Source: CBDCFL01 sp050300875 (lineage in GTDB: Bacteria; Pseudomonadota; Alphaproteobacteria; Rhodobacterales; Rhodobacteraceae). Taken from it: DNA of 5,774 bases. Position numbers and translations under genes: made by a program. Of this stretch, positions 1 through 5,359 are shown in pieces. Positions within the stretch are counted from its first letter, which is position 1, and each line of letters starts with the position of its first letter. The notes below the pieces were generated by a model that was not told the DNA's origin, did not search any database, and saw only the letters and a program-made list of their open reading frames with translations. The stretch is taken from NCBI GenBank assembly GCA_050300875.1, contig JBNKYL010000008.1, positions 1 to 5,774 on the forward strand, written 5' to 3'.

Positions 1-429
1 CAGAATCACCGAGCGTGGTCCAGGCTCTTCCATCCAGGCCGCCAGGGTTTCAACCTCGGACTCGTAGGTTTCCGAGATCGCCTCGCCCAAAAAGATACCC
101 GGATAGCCCGCGCGCGCGGCACGGTCGATCGGCGACGACCCGTCAGATCCGAAATGCCAGGGCCGGTTCTGCAGGCTCATGTCGCGCGAGTGGGTGGCGG
201 CGGCGGCGTTCAGCTCGGCGCTGAACTGCACGGGCGGCGCACCGGCGGCGCGGCGCAGGGCGTTGACCGAATCCAGCATTCGGAACTGGACCGTCGATGT
301 TTCACCGGGGCTGATCCGGTAAATGCGGGGCAGGGGCTTGCCATCGGTGCCAAGCGTCGTGGATGGTGGCGCCTCGCAGGCAGCCAGCAGTCCTAGGCCA
401 AGAATGGCGGAAAGAATCACACGCAACAT
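1..429 (-). CDS. CAP/SCP-domain lipoprotein (C-terminus cut by window edge)
   Basis: The first 143 codons run from an ATG at 429 leftward off the window. Residues 1-17 form a signal peptide ending in a clear lipobox, L15-A16-A17-C18, so the protein should be lipid-anchored in the envelope and face the periplasm. From about residue 50 it matches the bacterial CAP/SCP (CAP, PF00188-type) domain: FRMLDSVNALRRAAG, then an alanine-rich helix ending THSRDM (79-84), WHFGSDGSSP (91-100, His92), GY (108-109), GEAISE (115-120, Glu116), and a Trp followed by EPGPRSVIL, where relatives usually read SPGHRxNIL. His92 and Glu116 are likely members of the domain's metal or ligand cleft. Bacterial CAP lipoproteins have no agreed molecular role. 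An in-frame ATG six codons upstream (447) is possible, but the inner one gives the better signal peptide; neither has a convincing Shine-Dalgarno. It is divergent from the L,D-transpeptidase, so an envelope role fits. Confidence 0.85.
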   Translation of the reverse strand, partial: MLRVILSAILGLGLLAACEAPPSTTLGTDGKPLPRIYRISPGETSTVQFRMLDSVNALRRAAGAPPVQFSAELNAAAATHSRDMSLQNRPWHFGSDGSSPIDRAARAGYPGIFLGEAISETYESEVETLAAWMEEPGPRSVIL

Positions 430-522
430 GGCTGTTGATAACCCCATAGAACCCGTTCGTCAGACAGGCCTAGCGGGAAGTTGCGGCGGAATAAAGCCCA
501 AGTGCTGCGCGATGACATCTGT

Positions 523-556
523 TTGAATTGCAGGTGCGGCAAAGCAGACATAGAAT
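523..556 (+). promoter_or_regulatory. Possible promoter for the L,D-transpeptidase gene
   Basis: In the gap between the divergent lipoprotein and transpeptidase genes, TTGCAG (528-533) lies 17 bases before TAGAAT (551-556). The second box is a good -10 match and the first a partial -35 match. A nearby TTGAAT (523-528) is an alternative -35, but its spacing is too long. Transcription would start near 563, giving a leader of about 28 nt. This is pattern reading only. The rest of the gap (430-590) shows no repeat or RNA gene. Confidence 0.25.
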
Positions 557-590
557 GCCACGACCTGAAAAGACGCGAACAAGGCCTTCC

Positions 591-1181
591 ATGACCACCG
601 CCAAGACCATGACCCGCCGCGGTTTCGTTGCCGCCACTGCCGCCACCGCATTTGCCGGGCGCGCATTGGCGCAAACCGAAAATTCCACCGAAATAGAGGC
701 TGAAATCAGCCAGACCGTACGCCGAAACGCATCCAGTTTCCGCACGTTGGACTGGCGCCCCTATTTCGCGAACCTGAACAAAGGCGCGATCCTGGTCGAT
801 ATCACATCGCGCGCACTGCATTACTGGTCTGCCGATGAAAGCGTTTACAAGCTTTACCCCACATCCGTGCCGCTGACCGAAGACCTGACGCGCAAGGGTC
901 GGACATCCGTGGTGCGCAAGGTCGAAGGCCCGGAATGGCGGCCAACACCGTCCATGAAGGAGAGGAACCCCGAATGGCCGGACTACATCGGCCCCGGTTC
1001 CGAAAACCCGCTGGGCACCCATGCGCTGTATCTAAGCTGGCAATATTACCGGATTCACGGCACCCATGACACGCGCAAGATCGGGCGTCGGTCATCGAAT
1101 GGTTGCATCGGGCTGTACAACGAACACATCGCCGAGCTGTTCGGATACGCCCGGAACGGCACGCAAGTGTTGCTGATTTAA
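591..1181 (+). CDS. Tat-exported L,D-transpeptidase (YkuD family)
   Basis: This 196-residue protein should form 3-3 peptidoglycan cross-links or attach proteins to peptidoglycan in the periplasm, using a catalytic cysteine. The N-terminus has a twin-arginine signal (T-R9-R10-G-F-V), an alanine-rich hydrophobic stretch and a likely cleavage after ALA27. The YkuD domain runs from about 66 to 196: KGAILVDITSRALHYW starts it, NPLGTHALYLSW (139-150) is the conserved middle, and IHGT (His156) followed 16 residues later by SSNGC (Cys172) is the catalytic motif. The family motif is often SHGC(I)R; here it reads SNGCIGLYN, so the usual His and Arg positions are Asn and Gly. The ATG at 591 is preferred because AAGG (581-584) lies six bases upstream and it leaves a normal Tat n-region. 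An ATG at 609 would also keep the twin-arginine motif. Assignment to the family is firm; the exact cross-linking activity is inferred. Confidence 0.92.
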   Translation: MTTAKTMTRRGFVAATAATAFAGRALAQTENSTEIEAEISQTVRRNASSFRTLDWRPYFANLNKGAILVDITSRALHYWSADESVYKLYPTSVPLTEDLTRKGRTSVVRKVEGPEWRPTPSMKERNPEWPDYIGPGSENPLGTHALYLSWQYYRIHGTHDTRKIGRRSSNGCIGLYNEHIAELFGYARNGTQVLLI

Positions 1182-1190
1182 CCACAAATC

Positions 1191-1221
1191 GGCAAGTCTT
1201 TGCCTGTTTGACATTTTTTTT
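1191..1221 (+). terminator. Weak terminator-like hairpin after the L,D-transpeptidase
   Basis: GGCAA (1191-1195) and TTGCC (1200-1204) form a perfect 5-bp stem around a GTCT loop, ten bases past the stop codon. An interrupted T-rich stretch follows and ends in eight T residues (1214-1221). The short stem and the ten-base gap before the T tract make it a weak intrinsic terminator at best. The T-rich part also overlaps a TTGACA box. Confidence 0.3.
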
Positions 1222-1243
1222 GCTGGAAGTGCGCATGATGCAC
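1208..1243 (+). promoter_or_regulatory. Candidate promoter for the small membrane peptide gene
   Basis: A perfect TTGACA (1208-1213) lies about 100 bases before the ATG at 1314. No good TATAAT follows at 16-18 bases; CATGAT (1234-1239) is the nearest match, at a spacing of 20. Many alphaproteobacterial promoters keep the TTG of the -35 box and have a poor -10 box, so this remains plausible. The inverted repeat GTGC-N7-GCAC (1229-1232 and 1240-1243) covers the expected -10 position and could be an operator. A sigma-54 site was considered, but the GG and GC are at the wrong spacing. Confidence 0.35.
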
Positions 1244-1275
1244 GTCCTATACGAGTCCTACAACGTAGCTTTCCA

Positions 1276-1297
1276 CCGTTGCAGACCCCTGCCACGG
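1276..1297 (+). promoter_or_regulatory. Leader hairpin just upstream of the small gene's Shine-Dalgarno
   Basis: CCGT (1276-1279) pairs with ACGG (1294-1297). Inside, after a one-by-one mismatch, GCAG (1281-1284) pairs with CTGC (1289-1292) around an ACCC loop. The hairpin ends six bases before the GGAGGA ribosome site, leaving that site single-stranded. It could protect the mRNA 5' region or affect translation, but it may also be chance in GC-rich DNA. Confidence 0.25.
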
Positions 1298-1303
1298 CAA
1301 TTT

Positions 1304-1309
1304 GGAGGA
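1304..1309 (+). promoter_or_regulatory. Strong Shine-Dalgarno deciding the start of the small gene
   Basis: GGAGGA ends four bases before the ATG at 1314 and is the best ribosome binding site in the window. It rules out the in-frame TTG at 1302, which would lie at the edge of this site and place charged residues before the signal peptide. Confidence 0.85.
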
Positions 1310-1313
1310 CAAT

Positions 1314-1496
1314 ATGAAGAAACTCGCTCTTGCAGCCGCCCTGACCGTCGTCGCTGGCGCCGCTTTCGCCGGTGGCATGGATGCCCCGATGATGGACATG
1401 GCTCCGGTCGTTGAAGAAGCTTCCGGTTCGTCCGCTGGCGGCCTGATGGTTCCGCTGATGCTTCTGCTGCTGGTTGCTCTGGCCGTTTCCAACTAA
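1314..1496 (+). CDS. Small secreted Met-rich peptide with C-terminal membrane segment (unknown function)
   Basis: This is a 60-residue protein. Residues 1-19 are a textbook Sec signal peptide (MKK, a hydrophobic alanine/valine core, AFA), with likely cleavage after Ala19. The mature form of about 41 residues starts GGMDAPMMDM, with four Met and two Asp within about eight residues. It then has PVVEE, a flexible SGSSAGG linker and one hydrophobic segment (about 44-58), ending VSN. It should therefore be a tiny inner-membrane peptide with a periplasmic N-terminal tail. The coding pattern is real: strong Shine-Dalgarno, a TTGACA box, its own terminator and a perfectly formed signal peptide. From memory, similar short proteins occur in Rhodobacteraceae, but I know of no function. 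The Met/Asp/Glu tail could bind a metal such as copper, or the peptide could be a small subunit of a membrane complex; both are speculation. It is convergent with hemH, which does not imply a shared role. Confidence 0.82.
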   Translation: MKKLALAAALTVVAGAAFAGGMDAPMMDMAPVVEEASGSSAGGLMVPLMLLLLVALAVSN

Positions 1497-1518
1497 TCGG
1501 AAACCCAAGGTTTACAGC

Positions 1519-1548
1519 AAAAGGGCGTCCGTTTTCGGACGCCCTTTT
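1519..1548. terminator. Bidirectional intrinsic terminator between the small gene and hemH
   Basis: A perfect 13-bp stem runs from 1519-1531 to 1536-1548 with a TTTT loop (1532-1535). The outer four pairs are A-T, so the top strand ends in TTTTC and the bottom strand also ends its hairpin in TTTT. It lies 22 bases after the small gene's stop (1494-1496) and 13 bases after the hemH stop on the other strand, so it can end transcripts from both convergent genes. Confidence 0.93.
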
Positions 1549-1561
1549 CATTTCTGGCCGG

Positions 1562-2596
1562 TCATATCCAGCCTGACAGGTTTTCGCGCACCACCTGTGC
1601 CATCATGGCGATATGCGCGTCATCGTCATTGAGGCAGGGGATATAGGTGAAGCTTTCACCGCCCGCCTCGACAAAGCTTTCGCGGATCTCTTCCTGGATC
1701 TCTTCCAGCGTTTCGATGCAATCGGCCGAGAAGGCCGGCGCGATCACTGCGATTCGTTTGTTCCCAGCCTCGGCCTGCCGCGCGACTTCCTCGACCGTGT
1801 AGGGTTTCAGCCACTCTTCCGGGCCGAACTTGCTTTGGAAGGTGGTCATGATGCGGCTTTGATCCCAGCCCAGCTTTTCGCGCAGCAGCCGCGTCGTTTT
1901 CTGGCATTGGCAGTGATAGGGGTCGCCTTCGGTCAGATACCGTTCGGGCAGCCCGTGATAGGAACAGATCAGCAGATCGGGTTCATGATCCAGCGCACCA
2001 TAGGCGCGTGTCACCGATGCGGCCAGCGCCTCGACATAATCGGGTCGATCGAAATAGGGCGCGACGGTGCGGCTGGCCGGCTGCCATTTCATGTCCATCA
2101 ACGCGCGAAAGAACTGGTCATTCGCGGTTGCTACCGTCGCCCCGGCATATTGCGGGTAAAGCGGGAAGAACAGGATGCGATGGCATCCGGCATCTACCAT
2201 CCGGCGCACCACGTCCGGCGTAGACGGATTGCCGTAGCGCATGCAAAATTCGACCATGACGTTGTCGCCCAGACCGGCCAATTCGTGTCTAAGCTTGGCA
2301 ATCTGAGCCTTTGTGATGGTCATCAACGGGCTTTCATCCGCCTCGTTGTTCCAGATCGAACGATAGGCCTTGCCCGATGAAAACGGACGCTTCGACAGAA
2401 TGATCCCTTGCAGGATCGGTTGCCACTTCCAGCGCGGATAGTCGATCACGCGTTGGTCCGACAGAAATTCCGACAGGTATCGCCGCATCGACCAATAATC
2501 GGTTGCATCGGGCGTCCCCAGATTGGCCACCAAGACGCCGATTTTTTCGCCGGGCAGGGCAGGGTGGTCATGCGGGGCGTGGTCTGGCCGGGTCAT
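1562..2596 (-). CDS. hemH: Ferrochelatase
   Basis: A 344-residue protein that inserts ferrous iron into protoporphyrin IX, the last step of protoheme synthesis, at the cytoplasmic face of the membrane. The length is normal for bacterial forms. Visible family signatures are NLGTPD (25-30), YLSEFLSD (40-47), MRYGNPS (119-125), FPLYPQY (144-150), the SYHGLPERY block (212-220) with catalytic His214, and FSADCIETLEEI (289-300) with Glu295, the partner metal-site acid. The C-terminus lacks the clustered cysteines that hold the [2Fe-2S] centre in human-type enzymes; only Cys321 is near it. The ATG at 2596 is supported by AGGA (2603-2606 on the plus strand, read in reverse) six bases upstream. An extra hydrophilic N-terminus with several His residues (MTRPDHAPHDHPALPG) precedes the core. 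It lies 54 bp downstream of the NDUFAF5-like gene on the same strand and is probably cotranscribed with it. Confidence 0.97.
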   Translation of the reverse strand: MTRPDHAPHDHPALPGEKIGVLVANLGTPDATDYWSMRRYLSEFLSDQRVIDYPRWKWQPILQGIILSKRPFSSGKAYRSIWNNEADESPLMTITKAQIAKLRHELAGLGDNVMVEFCMRYGNPSTPDVVRRMVDAGCHRILFFPLYPQYAGATVATANDQFFRALMDMKWQPASRTVAPYFDRPDYVEALAASVTRAYGALDHEPDLLICSYHGLPERYLTEGDPYHCQCQKTTRLLREKLGWDQSRIMTTFQSKFGPEEWLKPYTVEEVARQAEAGNKRIAVIAPAFSADCIETLEEIQEEIRESFVEAGGESFTYIPCLNDDDAHIAMMAQVVRENLSGWI

Positions 2597-2641
2597 ATGC
2601 GGTCCTGTTCATTGGCGTGTGGGTTGGAAATAGACGGAAAT

Positions 2642-2664
2642 GCCCCGCCGTCAATCGCCGGGGC
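2642..2664 (-). promoter_or_regulatory. GC-rich hairpin over the stop codon between the NDUFAF5-like gene and hemH
   Basis: GCCCCG (2642-2647) and CGGGGC (2659-2664) form a 6-bp GC stem enclosing the stop codon of the upstream gene (2651-2653). On the minus-strand transcript no U tract follows, so it is not a typical terminator. It may set relative amounts of the two messages through processing or stability, or may be incidental. Confidence 0.3.
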
Positions 2665-3478
2665 TCGATTTGGCGCGGTCCAGCGCCTCGGCCAGCGAAT
2701 GGCTGGCGCTGCCGGGACGCAGGGGCTTGGGCTGATCGGGATGCGGCGACCAGCCGGACAGGAAGATCAGGTCGAAACTGGCGGCTATGCCGGTATCGGT
2801 ACTGAAGTTCCGGGCGTAAAGGTCAGCCGCCTGCATCAGAACGGCGCGGCGCGTCGGGCGGCGCAACCGGGCGGCCATGGCATTGCCTTCGCCCATCGCG
2901 CGTAGGTCACGCATCAACCGAAACGCATCGCCATAGGTCACCGCCTGCCCCACCGCGTCGGCCACCGGCAGAGCCAGCCCGGCGCGCTGTAACAACCCGC
3001 CAAGGTCACGGATTTCGGCCATCGGCACCACGCGCGGCGACAACCCGCCGGTCACGGCGGCCTCGGCCTCAGCCAGGCTGCCGCGCAGTTCATACAAGGT
3101 CTGGCCCCCGAACAGGCAGGCCAGGAACAGCCCGTCAGGTTGCAGCGCGCGGGTCGATTGGATGATCTGGCCCAGCGGATCGTCTGCCCAATGCAGACCC
3201 ATCGCGTGAATGACCAGATCATGCGCACCGGGCGTCAGGGTCAGCACGTCGTCATCGGGAACCACCACGGCGTCAGGCACTAAATCAGCCCAAAAAGCCG
3301 GAAATCCCGTGACAATCGCCGGCTTGGTAAAGGTCCTGTTAACCAGTTCCAGCCTTTCCTTGATCTCATCGCGCGCCAGCGCGTGCAGGAACATCGCATC
3401 CCCGTCGCCCGCCGCGGCGCGGGCGCGATTGCGAGCCAGGGCGGCGCGGTCGGTCAGGCGGGGCCGGGTTTCTGTCAT
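2651..3478 (-). CDS. NDUFAF5-like (complex I assembly) methyltransferase-fold protein
   Basis: A 275-residue protein of the class I methyltransferase fold that strongly resembles human NDUFAF5, which hydroxylates an arginine of the NDUFS7 subunit early in complex I assembly. Shared blocks visible here are HDLVIHAMGLHWADD (86-100), RALQPDGLF (110-118), FGGQTLYELRGSL (123-135), GGLSPRVVPMAEIRDLGGLLQRAGL (around 144-168), DLRAMGEGNA (191-200) and the C-terminal RPGSAS (254-259). The glycine-rich SAM motif (DLGCGxG in NDUFAF5) is not recognisable: residues 52-58 read KPAIVTG, and the stretch between the N-terminal helix and the HDLVIHAM strand is short. The bacterial substrate would be NuoB, by inference. 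The ATG at 3478 gives the expected N-terminus (MTETRPRLTDRAALARNRAR) but has no clear Shine-Dalgarno. Generic annotation pipelines would probably call it a SAM-dependent methyltransferase, and that activity is doubtful here. Confidence 0.85.
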   Translation of the reverse strand: MTETRPRLTDRAALARNRARAAAGDGDAMFLHALARDEIKERLELVNRTFTKPAIVTGFPAFWADLVPDAVVVPDDDVLTLTPGAHDLVIHAMGLHWADDPLGQIIQSTRALQPDGLFLACLFGGQTLYELRGSLAEAEAAVTGGLSPRVVPMAEIRDLGGLLQRAGLALPVADAVGQAVTYGDAFRLMRDLRAMGEGNAMAARLRRPTRRAVLMQAADLYARNFSTDTGIAASFDLIFLSGWSPHPDQPKPLRPGSASHSLAEALDRAKSSPGD

Positions 3479-3508
3479 GGCCGCGCAACCTATCGGCAAA
3501 GGGCCCGA

Positions 3509-4222
3509 ATGCAAGCGATCCTTCACCTGATCTATCCGCCCACCTGCCTGTCCTGTCAGGACCCGGTTATGGAACATGGGCTGCTCTGCGGGCGCTGTCG
3601 TGGCGAAACGCCGTTCATCGGCGGCCTGACTTGTGACACCTGCGGCACGCCATTGCCGGGGCAATCCGACCGGGCCGAACATTGCGACGATTGCATGGCG
3701 AATGCCCGGCCTTGGGCGCAGGGCCGTGCGGCGCTGCTCTATCAGGGGCGCGCGCGGTCGATGGTGCTGGCCTTCAAGCATGGTGACCGCACGGATATGG
3801 CCGGGCCTTTGGCCAAATGGATGCTGACCGCCGCACGGCCCATCTTGCCGCCCGATCCTTTGATCGTGCCAGTGCCGATCCACCGGTTGCGTCTGCTCAG
3901 GCGGCGATACAACCAGTCCGCCTTGCTGGCGCGCGCCATGGCGCAACACGCTGGGTTGGATGCCGCAACAGACCTGCTGATCCGCCCGCGCCGCACCCCG
4001 GTGCTGGACGGCATGACGCGCGAGGCGCGATTTGCGCAGATGGCGGGTGCGATCCAGATGTGCCGCGACAAGGCCTGGCGCGTGCAGGGCCGCGATGTGT
4101 TGCTGGTTGATGACGTGATGACGACCGGTGCGACGCTGGCGGCCTGCGCCGATGCGCTGGCAGGCGCGGGGGCTGGTCGCATTTGCGTGACGGTACTGGC
4201 GCGCGTGGCAAAAGAACCCTAA
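3509..4222 (+). CDS. comF: ComF-family phosphoribosyltransferase-like protein
   Basis: A 237-residue protein with the standard ComF layout. A zinc-finger region holds four CxxC pairs: C13/C16, C27/C30, C42/C45 and C59/C62. It is followed by a type I phosphoribosyltransferase domain: LAFKHGDR (88-94 region), PVPIHRLRLLRRRYNQS (121-137), and the PRPP-binding loop VLLVDDVMTTGATL (197-210) with Asp201/Asp202. ComF is needed for DNA uptake in naturally transformable bacteria, where it acts inside the cell on incoming single-stranded DNA. In alphaproteobacteria it is widespread without proof of that role, and no other competence gene is seen here. The ATG at 3509 is chosen because AAAGGG (3498-3503) lies five bases upstream and the first CxxC comes at the usual distance. 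It heads the plus-strand unit, 30 bp from the divergent NDUFAF5-like gene. Confidence 0.93.
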   Translation: MQAILHLIYPPTCLSCQDPVMEHGLLCGRCRGETPFIGGLTCDTCGTPLPGQSDRAEHCDDCMANARPWAQGRAALLYQGRARSMVLAFKHGDRTDMAGPLAKWMLTAARPILPPDPLIVPVPIHRLRLLRRRYNQSALLARAMAQHAGLDAATDLLIRPRRTPVLDGMTREARFAQMAGAIQMCRDKAWRVQGRDVLLVDDVMTTGATLAACADALAGAGAGRICVTVLARVAKEP

Positions 4223-4258
4223 ATATTCACCAAACGGAATTTAAGGCGGAGCCCTGCC

Positions 4259-4525
4259 ATGTCGGCAACAGTCGAAATTTACACCACCCCCACCTGCGGC
4301 TTCTGCATGGCCGCGAAGCGGATGCTGACCAAGAAAGGTGCGGCATTTGCGGAAATCAGCGTCGCGGGCGATCCGGCCAAACGGCAGGAAATGATGACGC
4401 GGGCAAACGGCGGTTACACCGTGCCGCAGATCTTCATCAACGGCACCCATGTCGGCGGGTTCACCGACATGGCCGAACTGGATGCAGAAGGCAAACTTGA
4501 CCCGATGCTAGCGGCCACCGCGTGA
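4259..4525 (+). CDS. grxC: Glutaredoxin 3
   Basis: An 88-residue cytoplasmic glutaredoxin that reduces disulfides and glutathione-mixed disulfides with glutathione. The thioredoxin fold is complete: VEIYTTPTCGFC (5-16) carries the dithiol site C13-G-F-C16, where E. coli GrxC has CPYC. TVPQIF (54-59) has the cis-proline Pro56, and HVGGFTDMAEL (64-74) has the glycine pair that contacts glutathione. The C-x-x-C site and length indicate class I GrxC, not the monothiol CGFS class involved in iron-sulfur delivery. AAGGCGGA (4243-4250) is the ribosome site, eight bases before the ATG. It follows comF after 36 bp. Its stop codon overlaps the start of the next gene, pointing to coupled translation with a probable glutathione-repair enzyme. 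Confidence 0.96.
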   Translation: MSATVEIYTTPTCGFCMAAKRMLTKKGAAFAEISVAGDPAKRQEMMTRANGGYTVPQIFINGTHVGGFTDMAELDAEGKLDPMLAATA

Positions 4526-5355
4526 TCCGCGCGGGGCTGGTTCAGCTGAGCTCCGGGGATGACCCGGCGGCGAACCTGCCCGTTACGCTTGACCTGATCG
4601 CGCAGGCCGCCACCGGTGGTGCGGGCTTTGTTCTGACGCCCGAGGTCACGAATTGCATATCGACCAGCCGGGCCCATCAGCAAGATGTGCTGCGCCATCA
4701 GGACGATGACGCAACCCTGCCCGCGCTGCGGCAGGCGGCGGCGGATCACGGCATCTGGCTGTTGATCGGATCGCTGGCGCTGAAAACCCACGATGCGGAC
4801 GGGCGTTTCGCCAACCGGTCCTTCCTGATCGCGCCGGACGGGTCCATCGCTGCGCAATATGACAAGATCCATATGTTCGACGTGACCGTGAACGAGGTCG
4901 AAACCTACCGCGAATCGGCGGGCTACCGGCCGGGCGACCGTGCGGTTCTGGCCGATACGGCGCTGGGCAAGATCGGGCTGACGGTCTGCTATGACATCCG
5001 CTTCCCGCATCTTTATCGCCGTCTGGCGCAGGCCGGGGCCGGGATCATCACCGTGCCAGCGGCCTTTTCGCCGGTGACGGGCGCGGCGCATTGGGAAAGC
5101 CTGCTGCGCGCCCGTGCCATCGAAAATGGCTGTTTCATCCTGGCGCCTGCGCAAACCGGTCAACATGCACAAACCGCGGGTAAACCGCGCCAGACCCATG
5201 GGCATTCGATGGCGATATCGCCCTGGGGCGAGGTCTTGGCCGATGCAGGGGTGGAAACGGGCGTAACTTTCGTCGATATTGACCCCGGCGATGTTGTGCG
5301 GGCCCGTGCCCGTATCCCTTCGTTGAACCATGACCGTGAAATTTCCGGGCCCTGA
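4522..5355 (+). CDS. Nit-type carbon-nitrogen hydrolase, probable deaminated glutathione amidase
   Basis: A 277-residue nitrilase-superfamily protein with the full catalytic set: Glu41 in LTPEVTN, Lys115 in YDKIHMFDV, and Cys156 in LTVCYDIRFP. The block DKIHMFDV...YRES followed by CYDIRFPHLYRRLAQAGA, and HWESLLRARAIENGCF (190-205), place it in the Nit1/Nit2-like branch. Nit1 enzymes and E. coli YbeM hydrolyse deaminated glutathione, a by-product of transaminases acting on glutathione; omega-amidase (Nit2-type) is the main alternative. The start is GTG at 4522, sharing GTGA with the grxC stop. It is the right start because the first beta strand (IRAGLVQLSS) begins at once, as in the family, and no separate Shine-Dalgarno is seen, so reinitiation after grxC is likely. 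Family call is firm; the substrate is inferred from motifs plus the glutaredoxin neighbour. Confidence 0.93.
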   Translation: MIRAGLVQLSSGDDPAANLPVTLDLIAQAATGGAGFVLTPEVTNCISTSRAHQQDVLRHQDDDATLPALRQAAADHGIWLLIGSLALKTHDADGRFANRSFLIAPDGSIAAQYDKIHMFDVTVNEVETYRESAGYRPGDRAVLADTALGKIGLTVCYDIRFPHLYRRLAQAGAGIITVPAAFSPVTGAAHWESLLRARAIENGCFILAPAQTGQHAQTAGKPRQTHGHSMAISPWGEVLADAGVETGVTFVDIDPGDVVRARARIPSLNHDREISGP

Positions 5356-5359
5356 ACCC

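Noticed and set aside
417..1022. Open frame of 201 codons on the minus strand opposite the L,D-transpeptidase
   Set aside because: It is antisense to a gene with a Tat signal and an intact catalytic motif, and it has no family signature.
1224..1242. Sigma-54 promoter (TGG...TGCA)
   Set aside because: The GG and GC elements are three bases too far apart for the -24/-12 pattern.
1302..1313. TTG start four codons upstream for the small peptide
   Set aside because: It overlaps the GGAGGA ribosome site that clearly serves the ATG at 1314.
1613..2380. Open frame of 255 codons on the plus strand opposite hemH
   Set aside because: It lies entirely antisense to a full-length ferrochelatase, has no ribosome site and shows no family motif.
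3383..3508. Upstream extension of ComF
   Set aside because: It would overlap the divergent gene's start. The ATG at 3509 has a ribosome site and places the first zinc-binding pair at the usual distance.
3479..3949. Long N-terminal extension of the NDUFAF5-like protein
   Set aside because: The extra 157 codons are antisense to comF and resemble no domain. The family N-terminus begins at 3478.
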